64,000 nt of DNA from DASYXZ01 sp035946625 (GTDB lineage Bacteria > Acidobacteriota > Terriglobia > UBA7540). The translations under genes were made by a program, and so were the position numbers. The stretch lies in NCBI GenBank assembly GCA_035946625.1, contig DASYZE010000072.1, forward strand, positions 1-64,000, written 5' to 3'. Of the stretch, positions 9,005 to 18,039 are shown piece after piece. The notes under the pieces were generated by a model that searched no databases, had not been told where the DNA came from, and saw only the letters and a list, made by a program, of their open reading frames with translations. Within the stretch, counting starts at the first letter, position 1. Every line of letters begins with the position of its first letter.

Positions 9005-9369
9005 TTATATCCTCTCAGTTGCACGGCCGAGCGCAAGGTTTTCTGGCGGGCAGAGAGCCACCTTCACTTGCATCCCGGCCAGCAAGAGGCCCGATCGCGT
9101 GCAGTAGACCCCGCCGCCCACTACAATCGGCACCCCTCCATTGCACGTGCAAAGGCAGCTTTGTCTCGCTGTTCCCGATAGCGCATAGCAGCGGCGACAG
9201 GGGTTGTACAACCATGGGATCAGGCAAAAACGTCAATAGGGATTTTGTTGCCGGGGAGCACAACTGCGGTTCGCACTGCCCCGCCGCTCTCCCCAGAAGC
9301 ACCAGCCACGCGATATTCCTTGCCCGTCTTGAACAACGATTCTTGGGCAGCAAATCCAGGTATTTTCAT
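9005..9369 (-). pseudogene. PGFTAE-family peptide A, probably frameshifted
   Basis: From the ATG at 9369 (AAAGGGG upstream), the open frame gives 49 residues, MKIPGFAAQESLFKTGKEYR and on, stopping at 9220-9222. The N-terminus matches the PGFTAE(A/V)SL block of the sibling peptides but there is no Cys. One extra T in the T5 run at 9226-9230 would continue the frame into a Cys-rich tail containing NPCRRCYALSG and CLCTCNGG, ending at 9005. That tail resembles the CCICNGG end of sibling E. Either a real frameshift or a homopolymer sequencing error explains this. Confidence 0.6.
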
Positions 9370-9575
9370 GACACATCCCCTTTCTCCGAATTAATCGGAT
9401 GCAACCGCGCCGCGCTCGCTCACCGAGGTTCCCACTTTCGGGAACTGTGACGAGCCTCGGACCTGTTGAATCCGCGACTCGGAGGCTTTGCACCAGCCGA
9501 TGGTCATCGGGCGGTTTGGCCTCGGTCAGAGCGAAAAATTGTTCCGCCATGGCCAGTAGCCCGATAACCGGCCGC

Positions 9576-9788
9576 TCAAAACGCTGTAAACTGTCGCAAG
9601 CGGAATGAGTAGCAGCCGCTGATGCCGCCCTCATCCCAACACTGAAAGCAGGTCGTGCCGCCCTCATCCGAACGGCAATAGAACTGTGGCAGGATCTTCC
9701 CGGCTCCTGCGGCAATCCCCGGCGTCAAAGCGTAGTCTTCCTTCCAGCCGCCGAGCGAAACCTCAGCGTTGAAACCTGGCATAGTCAT
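9576..9788 (-). CDS. PGFTAE-family Cys-containing peptide B
   Basis: A 70-residue peptide with a strong AAGGAGG ribosome-binding site. It begins MTMPGFNAEVSLGGWKEDYA, has a Gly/Ala segment with KILPQFYC (31-38), and ends with a region containing Cys38, Cys47, Cys50 and Cys59 in a Gly/aromatic context. The arrangement is conserved N-terminal block, Gly/Ala spacer, LPQF-type motif, then a variable Cys-rich C-terminus. This is like a leader/core RiPP precursor layout. No homologue of known function is recognised. Confidence 0.75.
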   Translation of the reverse strand: MTMPGFNAEVSLGGWKEDYALTPGIAAGAGKILPQFYCRSDEGGTTCFQCWDEGGISGCYSFRLRQFTAF

Positions 9789-9929
9789 GTTCTTCCTCCT
9801 TTTCGCGAATTATTTTCTCGATCGCCCACCCACAAGCCGCCGGCTGACAAAGGCCAGGTCGCGACGGCCGACCGGCGAGTGGACATCGAGATCAGAGAGC
9901 TAAATGGCCGAAGACCTGAAGTCTTCGGA

Positions 9930-10117
9930 TCATTCAACGACGTGGATGTGAGGTCCGCAGTTCACCTTGCATCCCCAATACCCGGTCGCGTCGTCGCAAC
10001 TGATGCTGCACGATTGCGGCAGCACCTGCATCGGCGCCCCGCCGTCAAGTTCGTTGGTCACCTCCCGGCAGCGTTCACCGGCCGAAAAGAGCGAAGCTTC
10101 TGCGGTAACCCCCGCAT
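9930..10117 (-). pseudogene. PGFTAE-family peptide C, probably frameshifted near its start
   Basis: The frame ending with TGA at 9930-9932 encodes TAEASLFSAGERCREVTNEL and later MQVLPQSCSISCDD, GYWGCKVNCGP. This is clearly the same layout as the other peptides (TAEASL block, LPQ motif, four Cys). No start codon is in this frame, but ATG codons at 10117 and 10122 follow AAAGGGG. A single inserted base in the GGGGGTT stretch (about 10108-10114) would join the 10117 ATG to give a GFTAEASL start. The reading as one gene is inferred. Confidence 0.55.
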
Positions 10118-10169
10118 CTCATTTCCGTTCCCCTTTCTCTTGAAATCGTTCGGCTGAGCGGCCAGCTTA

Positions 10170-10382
10170 CTATCCCAACTTGGCGATGAAGCGACAGGCC
10201 ACCCCGTTCGCCACGCAGCCCTGATTTTTCGCGGACACCCAGCCTGTCTTGTCCCCCAAGTCTTCCAAGACCGCCTGGGAAATTTCAATCTCCCAACCGC
10301 AGCTGATGAAGGGCTTCGAAGGCTTCGCCAAGGCGGAGCTGGCTACATCAGGACATGCCCCTTGTAAATACAGTAACCCCAC
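10170..10382 (-). CDS. Possible small Cys-containing protein downstream of peptide D
   Basis: An open frame of 70 residues overlapping the end of peptide D by 40 bases. The text FISCGWEIEISQAVLEDLGD, then KNQGCVANGVACRFIAKLG is protein-like, and codon third positions are mostly G/C as in neighbouring genes. There is no clear ribosome-binding site, so it could instead be a frameshifted extension of peptide D or chance. Low confidence. Confidence 0.3.
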   Translation of the reverse strand: MGLLYLQGACPDVASSALAKPSKPFISCGWEIEISQAVLEDLGDKTGWVSAKNQGCVANGVACRFIAKLG

Positions 10383-10528
10383 TCATTGCAGCAGTAGTTT
10401 CCGTGACAGAAGAAGTACTGCGGCAGAACAGATCTGCCAACATCCGGGCGAACGTAATCGCTGGCTGCCTGGTAAGCGGCGGGCGTCCTGTTCAATGGAA
10501 CCTCAGCCGTGAATCCTGGTAAATGCAT
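10343..10528 (-). CDS. PGFTAE-family Cys-rich peptide D
   Basis: A 61-residue peptide; AGGAGG lies 10 bases before the ATG. It starts MHLPGFTAEVPLNRTPAAYQ, continues with DYVRPDVGRSVLPQYFFC, and ends in a core with four Cys (C41, C46, C47 and C53: CHGNYCCNEWGYC). The LPQ motif before the first Cys is shared with peptides B and C. Predicted to be a small secreted or processed peptide from the family layout; export and processing are inferred. Confidence 0.75.
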   Translation of the reverse strand: MHLPGFTAEVPLNRTPAAYQAASDYVRPDVGRSVLPQYFFCHGNYCCNEWGYCIYKGHVLM

Positions 10529-10720
10529 CTTAGGGCTACCTCCTATTTGGATTTTCGGTTTAGCGGTCGCAAAGCGACGACTGGCTCGTGGCCTGGGAAG
10601 CGATCTCCCCGGTCACTTCGGCACGCACAAAGAAATTCTCCCCGCCCAGCCGGACTGGAATCAACCTGGGCGATTGGGCTCCGAAAGCCGCGGACCGAAT
10701 GTCGGTACGGCCTCAAGACT

Positions 10721-11032
10721 TTAAAAACACACTTTTCCAGTCCAGGTTCCACCATTGCAAATGCAACATTCCTCCGGCGTGCTGCAATGGGCGCAAGGGT
10801 TGGGCGGCGGGCAGTATCGTGTCGAGCAATTCCACCCCAGCCCAGTCCAATAGCAGCAACGCTGCACGCCACCAGGAACGCACACTTGTGGATAGCAGAA
10901 ATGGAATAGGGGCAAGAGTCCTCCCTGCTGCGGAATTGCAACTCCGTTGGGCTGAACGCGGGACGCCATCGCCTGATACTGTCTGGATGACCTATAAAGC
11001 GACGCTTCTCCAGTGAATTCGGGTACAGCCAT
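10721..11032 (-). CDS. PGFTAE-family Cys-rich peptide E, longest member
   Basis: A 103-residue peptide with AAAGGAG upstream. It begins MAVPEFTGEASLYRSSRQYQ, a divergent form of the PGFTAEASL block. The C-terminal half carries twelve Cys, including a CC pair, a PPPNPC segment and a CCICNGG block that resembles the frame-shifted tail of peptide A. The disulfide-rich character suggests a compact secreted mini-protein after processing. It is immediately downstream of the S53 protease gene, whose stop is 126 bases upstream of its start. Confidence 0.75.
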   Translation of the reverse strand: MAVPEFTGEASLYRSSRQYQAMASRVQPNGVAIPQQGGLLPLFHFCYPQVCVPGGVQRCCYWTGLGWNCSTRYCPPPNPCAHCSTPEECCICNGGTWTGKVCF

Positions 11033-11157
11033 GTTCCTTTCTCCTTTCCGTATGGATTGCGTATTTGATGATCAATTTCATTACACGCTTTACCAAACGC
11101 CTCGACCCGGGGTTTGTGCCTTGAAATTCCGGGCGGACCGTTCGAGCGCCGAATGGT

Positions 11158-14100
11158 TTACGGGCAATGAGCCATCAAATATTGGGCGTCGGCGATCAAA
11201 ATGGCCGCGGCTGCCGGCGTAATCCCCTTCCCGGACTGCGCCATGACTTGATTGATAAATGCCGAATAGATGTTGTCGGCTGGGCCGCACTGACCGGCGT
11301 TTCGCGCCGCCAGCGCGTCGTTCAGTTTGGTCAGCAGCCCCGACTCGACACCCGAGCTGCTGATTGCCCCGCTCGCAAAAAACTGAGTAACGTCATTAAT
11401 GATGCTTTGTGGCGTCACGATGATATTGAAAGTCACCGACGCCGAACTCATATTGAGAACTTTGTCGGCCGCCTTGATCGCAAACGTGTTTGGCCCCAGA
11501 GGTAATGACGTCAGCAGATTGATCGTCAGGCCGTTGGTGATCGTACTGCCGCCGACAGTGAGGCTGCCGTCCATCGTGGGCGTGACCGTGCCAACCCCGG
11601 ACCCGCCGTCGGTGACGGCATAGCTGAGCGTTATGGTACTGCTATGCGTGTATTGAGTTGCCGTGGGCTGGCTGATCAGGATCGAAGGCGGCTTTTTGTC
11701 CACCATGTTCGGGCCGATCGGGCCCACGGTGGTGCTGTTGGTGGCCACGTCGAACACCGTACGACTGTTCGTGAAGGCGCTGCTAGTCTCCGTGCCCACC
11801 GGCACCGAGGTCGTCAAATTGAAGCTCGCGTCCGCAGCATTGGCCAACCCCGAAAGGCTGTCACTGCCAGTGCAATGTATGGCCACGTCGCTGGCATGCC
11901 ACAACCCGTCTGGAGATCCGCAAAGCACGACGGGCGGAATGTTGTCAAAGCACACGGGGCCATAAGTGTTGTCGCTCGTGGATCCCCCGTTGTCCCATGC
12001 CCTTACGTGCGCCGTGTGGCATCCTTCCTCGCTGCTGTCCAAAATCTGCGAACCAGTTGGCGAACCGGTGGTCCCGAGGGCTGTTTGCGGGCCGCTGTAG
12101 TATGAACTGCCCGTGCCGGGTGTGGGTTCACTCGTGTTATCGCCAACATCCGCATCCCAGGCGTTACTGAAGCCTGCCACGCCATTCGGAACGGCGCCGT
12201 TGGCAGAGGTGTCCTTAATGGACCAGCTCACTGTCTGGTTGGTGTTGTACCAGTGGCCGATCGTCGGCCCGGTGAAGTTCACGGCAGGGGCTCCGAAGTC
12301 GCCCCCGATATACGTGTTAATGGCCCAGGCGAGCTGCAACATATTGGCTGTGCCCCAGCCAGTGACGCTATCGTAACCGATGCCGGCGCAGAATGGGGTT
12401 AGGTTATTTTTGGTAGTTATATCATTTCTATTACATCCTGATGTGATGTCATAGAAAGGGTAATGGGGAGGATAGGAAGGGTTTTGCCCAAAGTAATACA
12501 GGTATGTATTCCCGTTTCCCATCGGCCCACAGGGTGCGCGGAATGACCCGCAGGTATTTCCGGTGATGGATTTCAGGTCCAGCAGGTAGGCTCCCTCCTG
12601 CGCAAAGAAGCCGGCCACCATCGGTGAGGCGATGCTGGTGCCTCCAACTCCAAATGAACTCCCGTTGAAGAACATCAATTGCCCGCTCGCGGCGTTGAGC
12701 GCGATGTCGGGAACGCTGCGTTGCGTGCCGCAGGTCCCATTGGAGCCTGACTGGAAACCGGGGACTCCGAAATGCTGGCTGCACCCTCCTCCGCTTCCAC
12801 CGTTATTAGTCGGAAAAGAACAGCTTCCCGGTGCCGTACCTCCAGTCCAGGCGACCTCGCTGGCAAAGCTGCCGTCGTTAAACAATCCCAACTGTGTACC
12901 GCCGACACCGATAAAGTCAGGGTCCGAGGCCGGATAATTCACGTCAAGCGTGGAGCAGTCGGCGGTCGCCCCCGCATCGCCGGACGAATTCATCAGCGTC
13001 CAGCCCAAGCCGACCATGTTGTTGAAGATGTTATGTCGCGTATCCATCTCGCTGCCACTGATCGCAAATGTCCCGGTCAGTTCAGAGTTGTCCCAGCTCG
13101 TGCTGAAAATCAGCGCATGGCCGTCAGTCACCATTTGGTTGTACATATCCTCGGCGGAGCCACCGTCCTCATAGACGTAGACGTGAGCGGTGTCAAAGAG
13201 ACTGCCGAAGCTGTTTGCCGTGGCCGTGGACCACTCCGTATCCAATGTTGTTTCGAGGTCATTGCCGCAGGAATTGGTCGAGGTAACGGTGCAGGAGCCG
13301 GGGCCCCCGTCAATCGGGATGGTGGTGACGAGGTAAGCCAGATACGGAAATGTGGTGTGGAAACCATCGATGTCAGGGAACGTGGGAGGGGTGGCGCTAG
13401 TATGCAAGTTGCCAAACGTCGCGAGGGCAATCGAAGATTCGGGCGGCGAGCCGCCTGCCACGTGAAAGGGATTGCAGCAGAAGCCCAAGTTTTGAAGTCC
13501 ATTATAGTTGTAGGCGTTGGAACTGTAGATGTTTTGGGGGTCGATTAAGCCGTTGGTGAAGTTCGGGACAGAATCCTCGCTGCTCGAGTTGCCCGGGGCC
13601 CGCGGGCTCCGTGTGCCGTCCCCGTCCGCCGCATAAGTCACCTCCGGGCCGACCACGGGCCCTGGAAGGTAAACAGGCCCCGGAGGGTCGGTTCCGGGGA
13701 AGTTTGCTGGGCGCGCCTTCGGAAAATTGTCGAGACCTGCGACGGAGCGAATGATGCCCGACAGCTCGGCAGGAATGACGGGCGCGCGCTCGTTGGAGAA
13801 GTAAGAGTCGCCGTGGAAAAGATAGCTGTTGATCCTGATGTGCAGCGCCTTCTCGATTGTGCCCACGGACCCCTCCGCGTCCACGATCAAACGATTGGGA
13901 TATCGGTGCGTGATGGTCAGCCCGTTACTCGTCGCCCAATCCAATACCGCATGCTCATCCTCCACCGATGGCGCAAAGCGCGCATTCCACTCATCCGCAG
14001 TCATGAACTTGTGGAATTGGGGTGAGCCCGGCGTCATCAGCTCTTGCAGGAACTCCTCTTCTTCCGTCAAGTTCGGTGGCCGCAGACCGAAGGCCAGTCG

Positions 14101-14304
14101 CAACATCTGGTGTGGGTTGCCATAGTGGCCAATCAGCTTGGCTTTGCCGTTTCCCAAGGCCCACGGTGGCTCCCCGGCTGGTGATTCGTTCGTGTTACCT
14201 TGCGCCAGCGCCGTGCATACCACGGCCAGCAAAAACGCGATAACGAATAATGAGACTTTCATCACTCCTTGCTCGTCAAGGATGGCTTGCCTTAAGGTTT
14301 TCAT
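11158..14304 (-). CDS. Secreted S53 (sedolisin/pro-kumamolisin) protease with C-terminal domains
   Basis: A 1048-residue protein. A signal segment VSLFVIAFLLAVVCTALAQG ends near residue 36. The pro-kumamolisin activation domain spans about 45-195, with ALHIRIN and SGIIRSVAGLDN blocks. In the catalytic domain, Glu351 and Asp355 (LETTLD), Asp443 (SGDAG) and Ser557 (GGTSIASP) fit the S53 Glu/Asp/Asp/Ser set. YDSVTGWGTAN near the domain end fits the calcium-binding region. About 350 C-terminal residues look like Ig/PKD-type extracellular domains. The first ATG has AGGAGGAGG upstream; an internal ATG at 14262 is an alternative. S53 enzymes are acid-active endopeptidases. Its place between peptides E and F suggests it could cut them outside the cell (inference). 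Confidence 0.9.
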   Translation of the reverse strand: MKTLRQAILDEQGVMKVSLFVIAFLLAVVCTALAQGNTNESPAGEPPWALGNGKAKLIGHYGNPHQMLRLAFGLRPPNLTEEEEFLQELMTPGSPQFHKFMTADEWNARFAPSVEDEHAVLDWATSNGLTITHRYPNRLIVDAEGSVGTIEKALHIRINSYLFHGDSYFSNERAPVIPAELSGIIRSVAGLDNFPKARPANFPGTDPPGPVYLPGPVVGPEVTYAADGDGTRSPRAPGNSSSEDSVPNFTNGLIDPQNIYSSNAYNYNGLQNLGFCCNPFHVAGGSPPESSIALATFGNLHTSATPPTFPDIDGFHTTFPYLAYLVTTIPIDGGPGSCTVTSTNSCGNDLETTLDTEWSTATANSFGSLFDTAHVYVYEDGGSAEDMYNQMVTDGHALIFSTSWDNSELTGTFAISGSEMDTRHNIFNNMVGLGWTLMNSSGDAGATADCSTLDVNYPASDPDFIGVGGTQLGLFNDGSFASEVAWTGGTAPGSCSFPTNNGGSGGGCSQHFGVPGFQSGSNGTCGTQRSVPDIALNAASGQLMFFNGSSFGVGGTSIASPMVAGFFAQEGAYLLDLKSITGNTCGSFRAPCGPMGNGNTYLYYFGQNPSYPPHYPFYDITSGCNRNDITTKNNLTPFCAGIGYDSVTGWGTANMLQLAWAINTYIGGDFGAPAVNFTGPTIGHWYNTNQTVSWSIKDTSANGAVPNGVAGFSNAWDADVGDNTSEPTPGTGSSYYSGPQTALGTTGSPTGSQILDSSEEGCHTAHVRAWDNGGSTSDNTYGPVCFDNIPPVVLCGSPDGLWHASDVAIHCTGSDSLSGLANAADASFNLTTSVPVGTETSSAFTNSRTVFDVATNSTTVGPIGPNMVDKKPPSILISQPTATQYTHSSTITLSYAVTDGGSGVGTVTPTMDGSLTVGGSTITNGLTINLLTSLPLGPNTFAIKAADKVLNMSSASVTFNIIVTPQSIINDVTQFFASGAISSSGVESGLLTKLNDALAARNAGQCGPADNIYSAFINQVMAQSGKGITPAAAAILIADAQYLMAHCP

Positions 14305-14632
14305 GGAATCCTCCTCCTGACGGAACGGAAACTGAATCTCTTACATTTCGTACTTCCATAAATGAAACCTGTATTAAGCGAAATAGAGCTCGCACTCGAT
14401 GAGGCTGACTGTGTAAGACGAATCACGGCGTGAACGCGTGTATAACTCTTCGCCTACCGTCAGGCGCCAATACAACTTCGGCACGCCGCGCCTGAGACCC
14501 CAAATCGTCTTCGTCATCGGACCGATCACCGCCGCGCTTGCTGAGGGGGCTCTCAGCCAGATTCAGGACAAGTGCGCCGGCCAGGATAGATGGGCGCGCC
14601 GCCCCAACCCGACCCCAGCCGGCGGACCAGGT
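14305..14632. other. Intergenic between peptide F and the S53 protease gene
   Basis: 328 bases with no supported gene. A small AT-richer stretch near 14340-14390 could hold a promoter for the protease gene on the minus strand, but I cannot identify a clear -35/-10 pair. Confidence 0.35.
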
Positions 14633-14854
14633 CTATTGGAACACTGTGGGAGGATGGGGTGTTGGAAGGCAGTAGCATCCCCCGGGCCAGCAAAAAGACC
14701 CGGAACATCCCCCGGGCCAGCAATAGCAATGGGGCATAACAAACTGGGGTGAAACTTTTCCCCCGGCTGCCAGGGTAATGGCAGCGCCGACCAAGTGATA
14801 CCCTTCACTCGCCCCGACGAGCGAGGTCTCCGCGGTAAATCCTGGCATGTTCAT
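14633..14854 (-). CDS. PGFTAE-family peptide F with duplicated CWPGGC motif
   Basis: A 73-residue peptide; GGAGATCAGGA precedes the ATG. It starts MNMPGFTAETSLVGASEGYH and has a Gly/Ala segment with GGKVSPQFVMPHC. Its core repeats CWPGGC twice (CYCWPGGCSGSFCWPGGCYC). The DNA shows the matching short tandem repeat at about 14678-14723. It is 33 bases downstream of the PatG-C-like gene, the closest peptide to a putative processing gene. Confidence 0.75.
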   Translation of the reverse strand: MNMPGFTAETSLVGASEGYHLVGAAITLAAGGKVSPQFVMPHCYCWPGGCSGSFCWPGGCYCLPTPHPPTVFQ

Positions 14855-14887
14855 TCCTGATCTCCTTATCCCTCGAAATTGTCCAAT

Positions 14888-15814
14888 CTAACGGTCATAA
14901 TACGGCGACAGCTTTGTGACCAGGAACGGGAACTCCTCGGTTACATCAACGCGGCAGAAGAACTTCTCCGTCACATCGCTGTTGCGGTTGGTGTAAGAGA
15001 AAATGACATCGACTAGCTTGCGCGTCCCACTCAATGGCGATGGAGCGACGTCGACACCAGTCAGCGAGGCGCTGCGGGCGAAGGCCTCGGCAGCGTTGGC
15101 ATAGATGGCCTGATAGCGGACCGCCAGGTAATTCAAAGCGCGGTGCTCATCCGTCGCCCCCGCGTTATCGGCTATCTGCATGATCCGATCGAACAGTTCT
15201 TCTGCCGCCGGGCCGAATTCCTTGGCTGTGGTCTTCTCCGGCCGGGGTATCGCCTTAATCAGTGCGTCGCGATCGAAGGAATAGACCTGATCGAAGACCG
15301 CAACAGGAACCATCAGCCCGTTGCACATTTCAGGCGGGGCAATGGGTCCTCGAACGCCAATCACGCAGTCCAAGTCCCAGGGTTGAGGTGTAGGACGCAA
15401 GGCCTCCACGAGCAAACCGAAGTCCGCCGGGTCGCGAGGGACAAGAATGTACGTTTCGAGGCCCTCGATCGTCATCACCCAGCACAACTGGCGGACCAAG
15501 TAGCGGTTCTCCGCCTTGGACAGCACAGAGTGCAGCGCCTGCCGGTCGGTCAGCCCCATAGTCCCGGCCCGGCCGGTGGCTTGGGCAAATTCCTTTTCCA
15601 CCGACGGCCGCGGGAAGCGTGGTTCAATCCTGCCGATGGCATATAAGTAATTGGGGGCCGTTTGACCGTTCGCCGGCGCGGTTCCGCAGGTTGGACAGGG
15701 TTGCGCGGCGACTACCGCGGCCGCCGGTCTTGCCACAAGTGTCGCGCTCGCCGGCGTATCGACGGCCACGGAGGGCACCATTTCCAATGTCTCTTTCCCT
15801 TCGCCTTGTTGCAT
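14888..15814 (-). CDS. Stand-alone PatG C-terminal-domain-like protein
   Basis: A 308-residue protein; AGAGGAGG precedes the ATG. A variable N-terminus with a CPTCG motif (40-44) leads into NYLYAIGRIEPRFP (55-68), then RYLVRQLCWVMTIEGLETYI, VIGVRGPIAPPEMCNG and a C-terminal FFCRVDVTEEFPFLVTK. The order and text resemble the region after the S8 domain in the cyanobactin macrocyclase PatG: YVYA.G.I, a WTL..D.TPIYAI.P-type block, and a final FTVDVS..P segment. Here it is a separate gene with no protease domain. Its biochemical role is unknown even in PatG. The assignment is from remembered family text and needs a profile search. Confidence 0.7.
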   Translation of the reverse strand: MQQGEGKETLEMVPSVAVDTPASATLVARPAAAVVAAQPCPTCGTAPANGQTAPNYLYAIGRIEPRFPRPSVEKEFAQATGRAGTMGLTDRQALHSVLSKAENRYLVRQLCWVMTIEGLETYILVPRDPADFGLLVEALRPTPQPWDLDCVIGVRGPIAPPEMCNGLMVPVAVFDQVYSFDRDALIKAIPRPEKTTAKEFGPAAEELFDRIMQIADNAGATDEHRALNYLAVRYQAIYANAAEAFARSASLTGVDVAPSPLSGTRKLVDVIFSYTNRNSDVTEKFFCRVDVTEEFPFLVTKLSPYYDR

Positions 15815-15963
15815 AAAGCTTGACCTCCTCTAGAATTGGCTTGCTGGCTTAAAGCGGAGTCCGCGATATTCTGCACTTTACCTCGACCGAGTTAATCACG
15901 TCCTCAGGCGCGACGGGCATTGAGAACCGTCAGACCACCCTCGTGCCCGCGCGCGTGGTGGCG

Positions 15964-17997
15964 CTAGGGAGCCAGCACATATGCGATTAACGCCTCGGCA
16001 TCATACTGACTCTGACGATTCCACCCGTTGTTAGCCGTGGCGGCGACATAAACCTCCTCGGCAAAGGCGGCTATGGTGCAAGTGCCCAGAAGCTGATCCA
16101 CGGGTTCCTTAATAGGTGAAAACCCGGGCGCCGAGCTAACTGGCGCGTTGCTTATCGGCAGCGGCGGCAGTGTCACCTGATTGACGCCCTTGACCAGCAC
16201 GAATGAGAAAGTGGCAAAGTTGTTTGGATGGCTTGCTGTGAACGGCATGCTAACCAGAGATCCGTCCTTCGTCCCGTAGTGAAGAAGACCGCAGTTGGCA
16301 TCCGCGCTAGCACCATGCAAAGTTGGCGTCGCGATCGTCGCTGTACAGTTATTGTTGTCCACCAGGATCTGCAGCGGCGTGGCCCATTCCTTAAAGGTTC
16401 CTGCTCCATCAACGAATTCGATCCAAATCGTGTTGAGACCATTCGGCAAGCCCGTTGACTGAATGAAGCCCCCCAGCGACGGATTCATCCACAGGAACAG
16501 GTCGCTTAGAGCGCGCGTGGGAAAAAAGCCGGGCTGGCCGCCCACATTAACCGGACTGGTCGTAATGGGGACGAATTCAAATCCGTTCCAGTGTTCATCC
16601 GTCCAGGTGACGTCTTGGAGAACGAATCCGAGGCTGACGTTTTGGACGAAGACCCGGTAGTACGCTGCACCATCATTCAAGGCCCTCATGTAATTGAGCA
16701 TCAGTGGGAGAGCGCCTCCGAAGGGCGTATCCTTTACCTGATAAAAGTAAGTGGGATCCACCGTAGTGTCGGCCAGTCCCAGCGTCGGCCCGACGATGGT
16801 AATTACTTTGTCGAATGGGATAAAGCCAATGCCCATGAGCAGTGGGCCGGCGGGCTGGAAAGCCAGAAAATCCACTTCCTCGATGATCTGATCGCTGCAA
16901 ATCAGCATCTGGCCCGGCGTCGGCACGGTCACGCTCGAAGGCCGGAAGGGCACGCCACTGACAGCCACTTGTGCACTTTTCCCTGCTACGTTAATCAAGG
17001 TGATGCGATTGGCGGGATCCCGTTCGGGAACGAGAATGGAGGTTTGTGTACTATCGGACCAGGTTAGAAAGAACGGCGCCGTCAGCCCTTTGACAATCGT
17101 TTGGCGCGAACCATTACTCAGTCGGAAACTACTTACACGACCCTGGTCCGGCCCCGCAGTCTGTTCGCTGATGTAGGCGAACTGTAGGTCGGCGCTCAGT
17201 ACAAGTCCGACGGCATTTTGTAGGCCAGAGAGTATCGCTTTCTTGGAGCCTGTTGTGAGATTGATCTGCCACAATTGGCCGGAGGGCGCGAACTCCACGA
17301 CATAGGCCGTGTTATGGGCCTCGTCGAGAAAGATCTGCTGAGGCGCCGTCATACCGGGCGTAAGCACCATGGCGGGAGTGCGATTTGGAGCCGCCAAAGG
17401 CACTTTGAGCAGATTCCCGGTCCTCTCAGTCACATACACGTGAGCTCCATCGGCGCTCGCCTTCACGTCTTCGGGCTGCTGATAGCCGGTACCGAGTACT
17501 ATGTACGGCGAATCCAGCTTGTAGGTGACCCACTGAATCTGCAAATTGAGTCCCGAACTAACCACCAAAACCTTGGAGAAGTTTCCCCCGTTTGTTCGGA
17601 CAGCGAACACATCTCCGGTGACGAATTTAGCCGCAGGGATCGTTGCGGGAGAGTAGGGCAGGCTCTGAAGCGTGTCCGGCGTAATTGGAGCATAATTGGT
17701 TACGCCGAGATCAATCATCTGGGCGCTGCCAATTCGGACCATCCCGGTCGGAGGCGACCACCAAATGTCGCCGGTCAGGGGCGACCCTGTAGTGTCCTCC
17801 TTGCCAGTATCGAGATTGAAGCCGTAGCTTGCCAGCAAGGTCGTTGAACCGGAAGTGATAATGGTTCCGGTGCGAAGCAGATTCAGCCGAGAAAGTTTGC
17901 CGTTAAATTCAACGAAGATAAGCTGATTCAGTAATCGGCGAAAATCAGAACCGATTGCGCCGCCAAGGCCGGCGACGAGCTGTACTGGTGATGACAT
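15964..17997 (-). CDS. Large beta-propeller-like protein, hypothetical
   Basis: A 677-residue protein; AAGGAGAATGAA precedes the ATG. There is no signal peptide. Residues about 180-380 contain repeated four-strand-like blocks (DGAHVYVTERTGNLLKV, NTAYVVEFAPSGQLWQI, LQFAYISEQT) typical of NHL/SMP-30-like propellers. The C-terminal third has a different, Pro/Gly/aromatic-rich character (WTDEHWNGFEFVP). No enzyme motif is seen. It lies between the S8/CxxC pair and the PatG-C-like gene, so it is likely a structural or binding partner in the same system. Confidence 0.7.
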   Translation of the reverse strand: MSSPVQLVAGLGGAIGSDFRRLLNQLIFVEFNGKLSRLNLLRTGTIITSGSTTLLASYGFNLDTGKEDTTGSPLTGDIWWSPPTGMVRIGSAQMIDLGVTNYAPITPDTLQSLPYSPATIPAAKFVTGDVFAVRTNGGNFSKVLVVSSGLNLQIQWVTYKLDSPYIVLGTGYQQPEDVKASADGAHVYVTERTGNLLKVPLAAPNRTPAMVLTPGMTAPQQIFLDEAHNTAYVVEFAPSGQLWQINLTTGSKKAILSGLQNAVGLVLSADLQFAYISEQTAGPDQGRVSSFRLSNGSRQTIVKGLTAPFFLTWSDSTQTSILVPERDPANRITLINVAGKSAQVAVSGVPFRPSSVTVPTPGQMLICSDQIIEEVDFLAFQPAGPLLMGIGFIPFDKVITIVGPTLGLADTTVDPTYFYQVKDTPFGGALPLMLNYMRALNDGAAYYRVFVQNVSLGFVLQDVTWTDEHWNGFEFVPITTSPVNVGGQPGFFPTRALSDLFLWMNPSLGGFIQSTGLPNGLNTIWIEFVDGAGTFKEWATPLQILVDNNNCTATIATPTLHGASADANCGLLHYGTKDGSLVSMPFTASHPNNFATFSFVLVKGVNQVTLPPLPISNAPVSSAPGFSPIKEPVDQLLGTCTIAAFAEEVYVAATANNGWNRQSQYDAEALIAYVLAP

Positions 17998-18039
17998 TTC
18001 ATTCTCCTTTTTTTGTGCATCCAGGCGCTAAGTAAACAA

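Noticed and set aside
10556..10700. Short minus-strand frame reading IPVRLGGENFFVRAEVTGEI
   Set aside because: Looks protein-like, faintly like a small trypsin-associated domain, but is only about 35 residues with no good start.
12772..13548. Plus-strand open frame of 258 codons
   Set aside because: Antisense to the S53 catalytic domain; no motifs or ribosome-binding site.
14678..14723. Tandem repeat considered as a CRISPR unit
   Set aside because: Only two units and they lie inside a coding frame.
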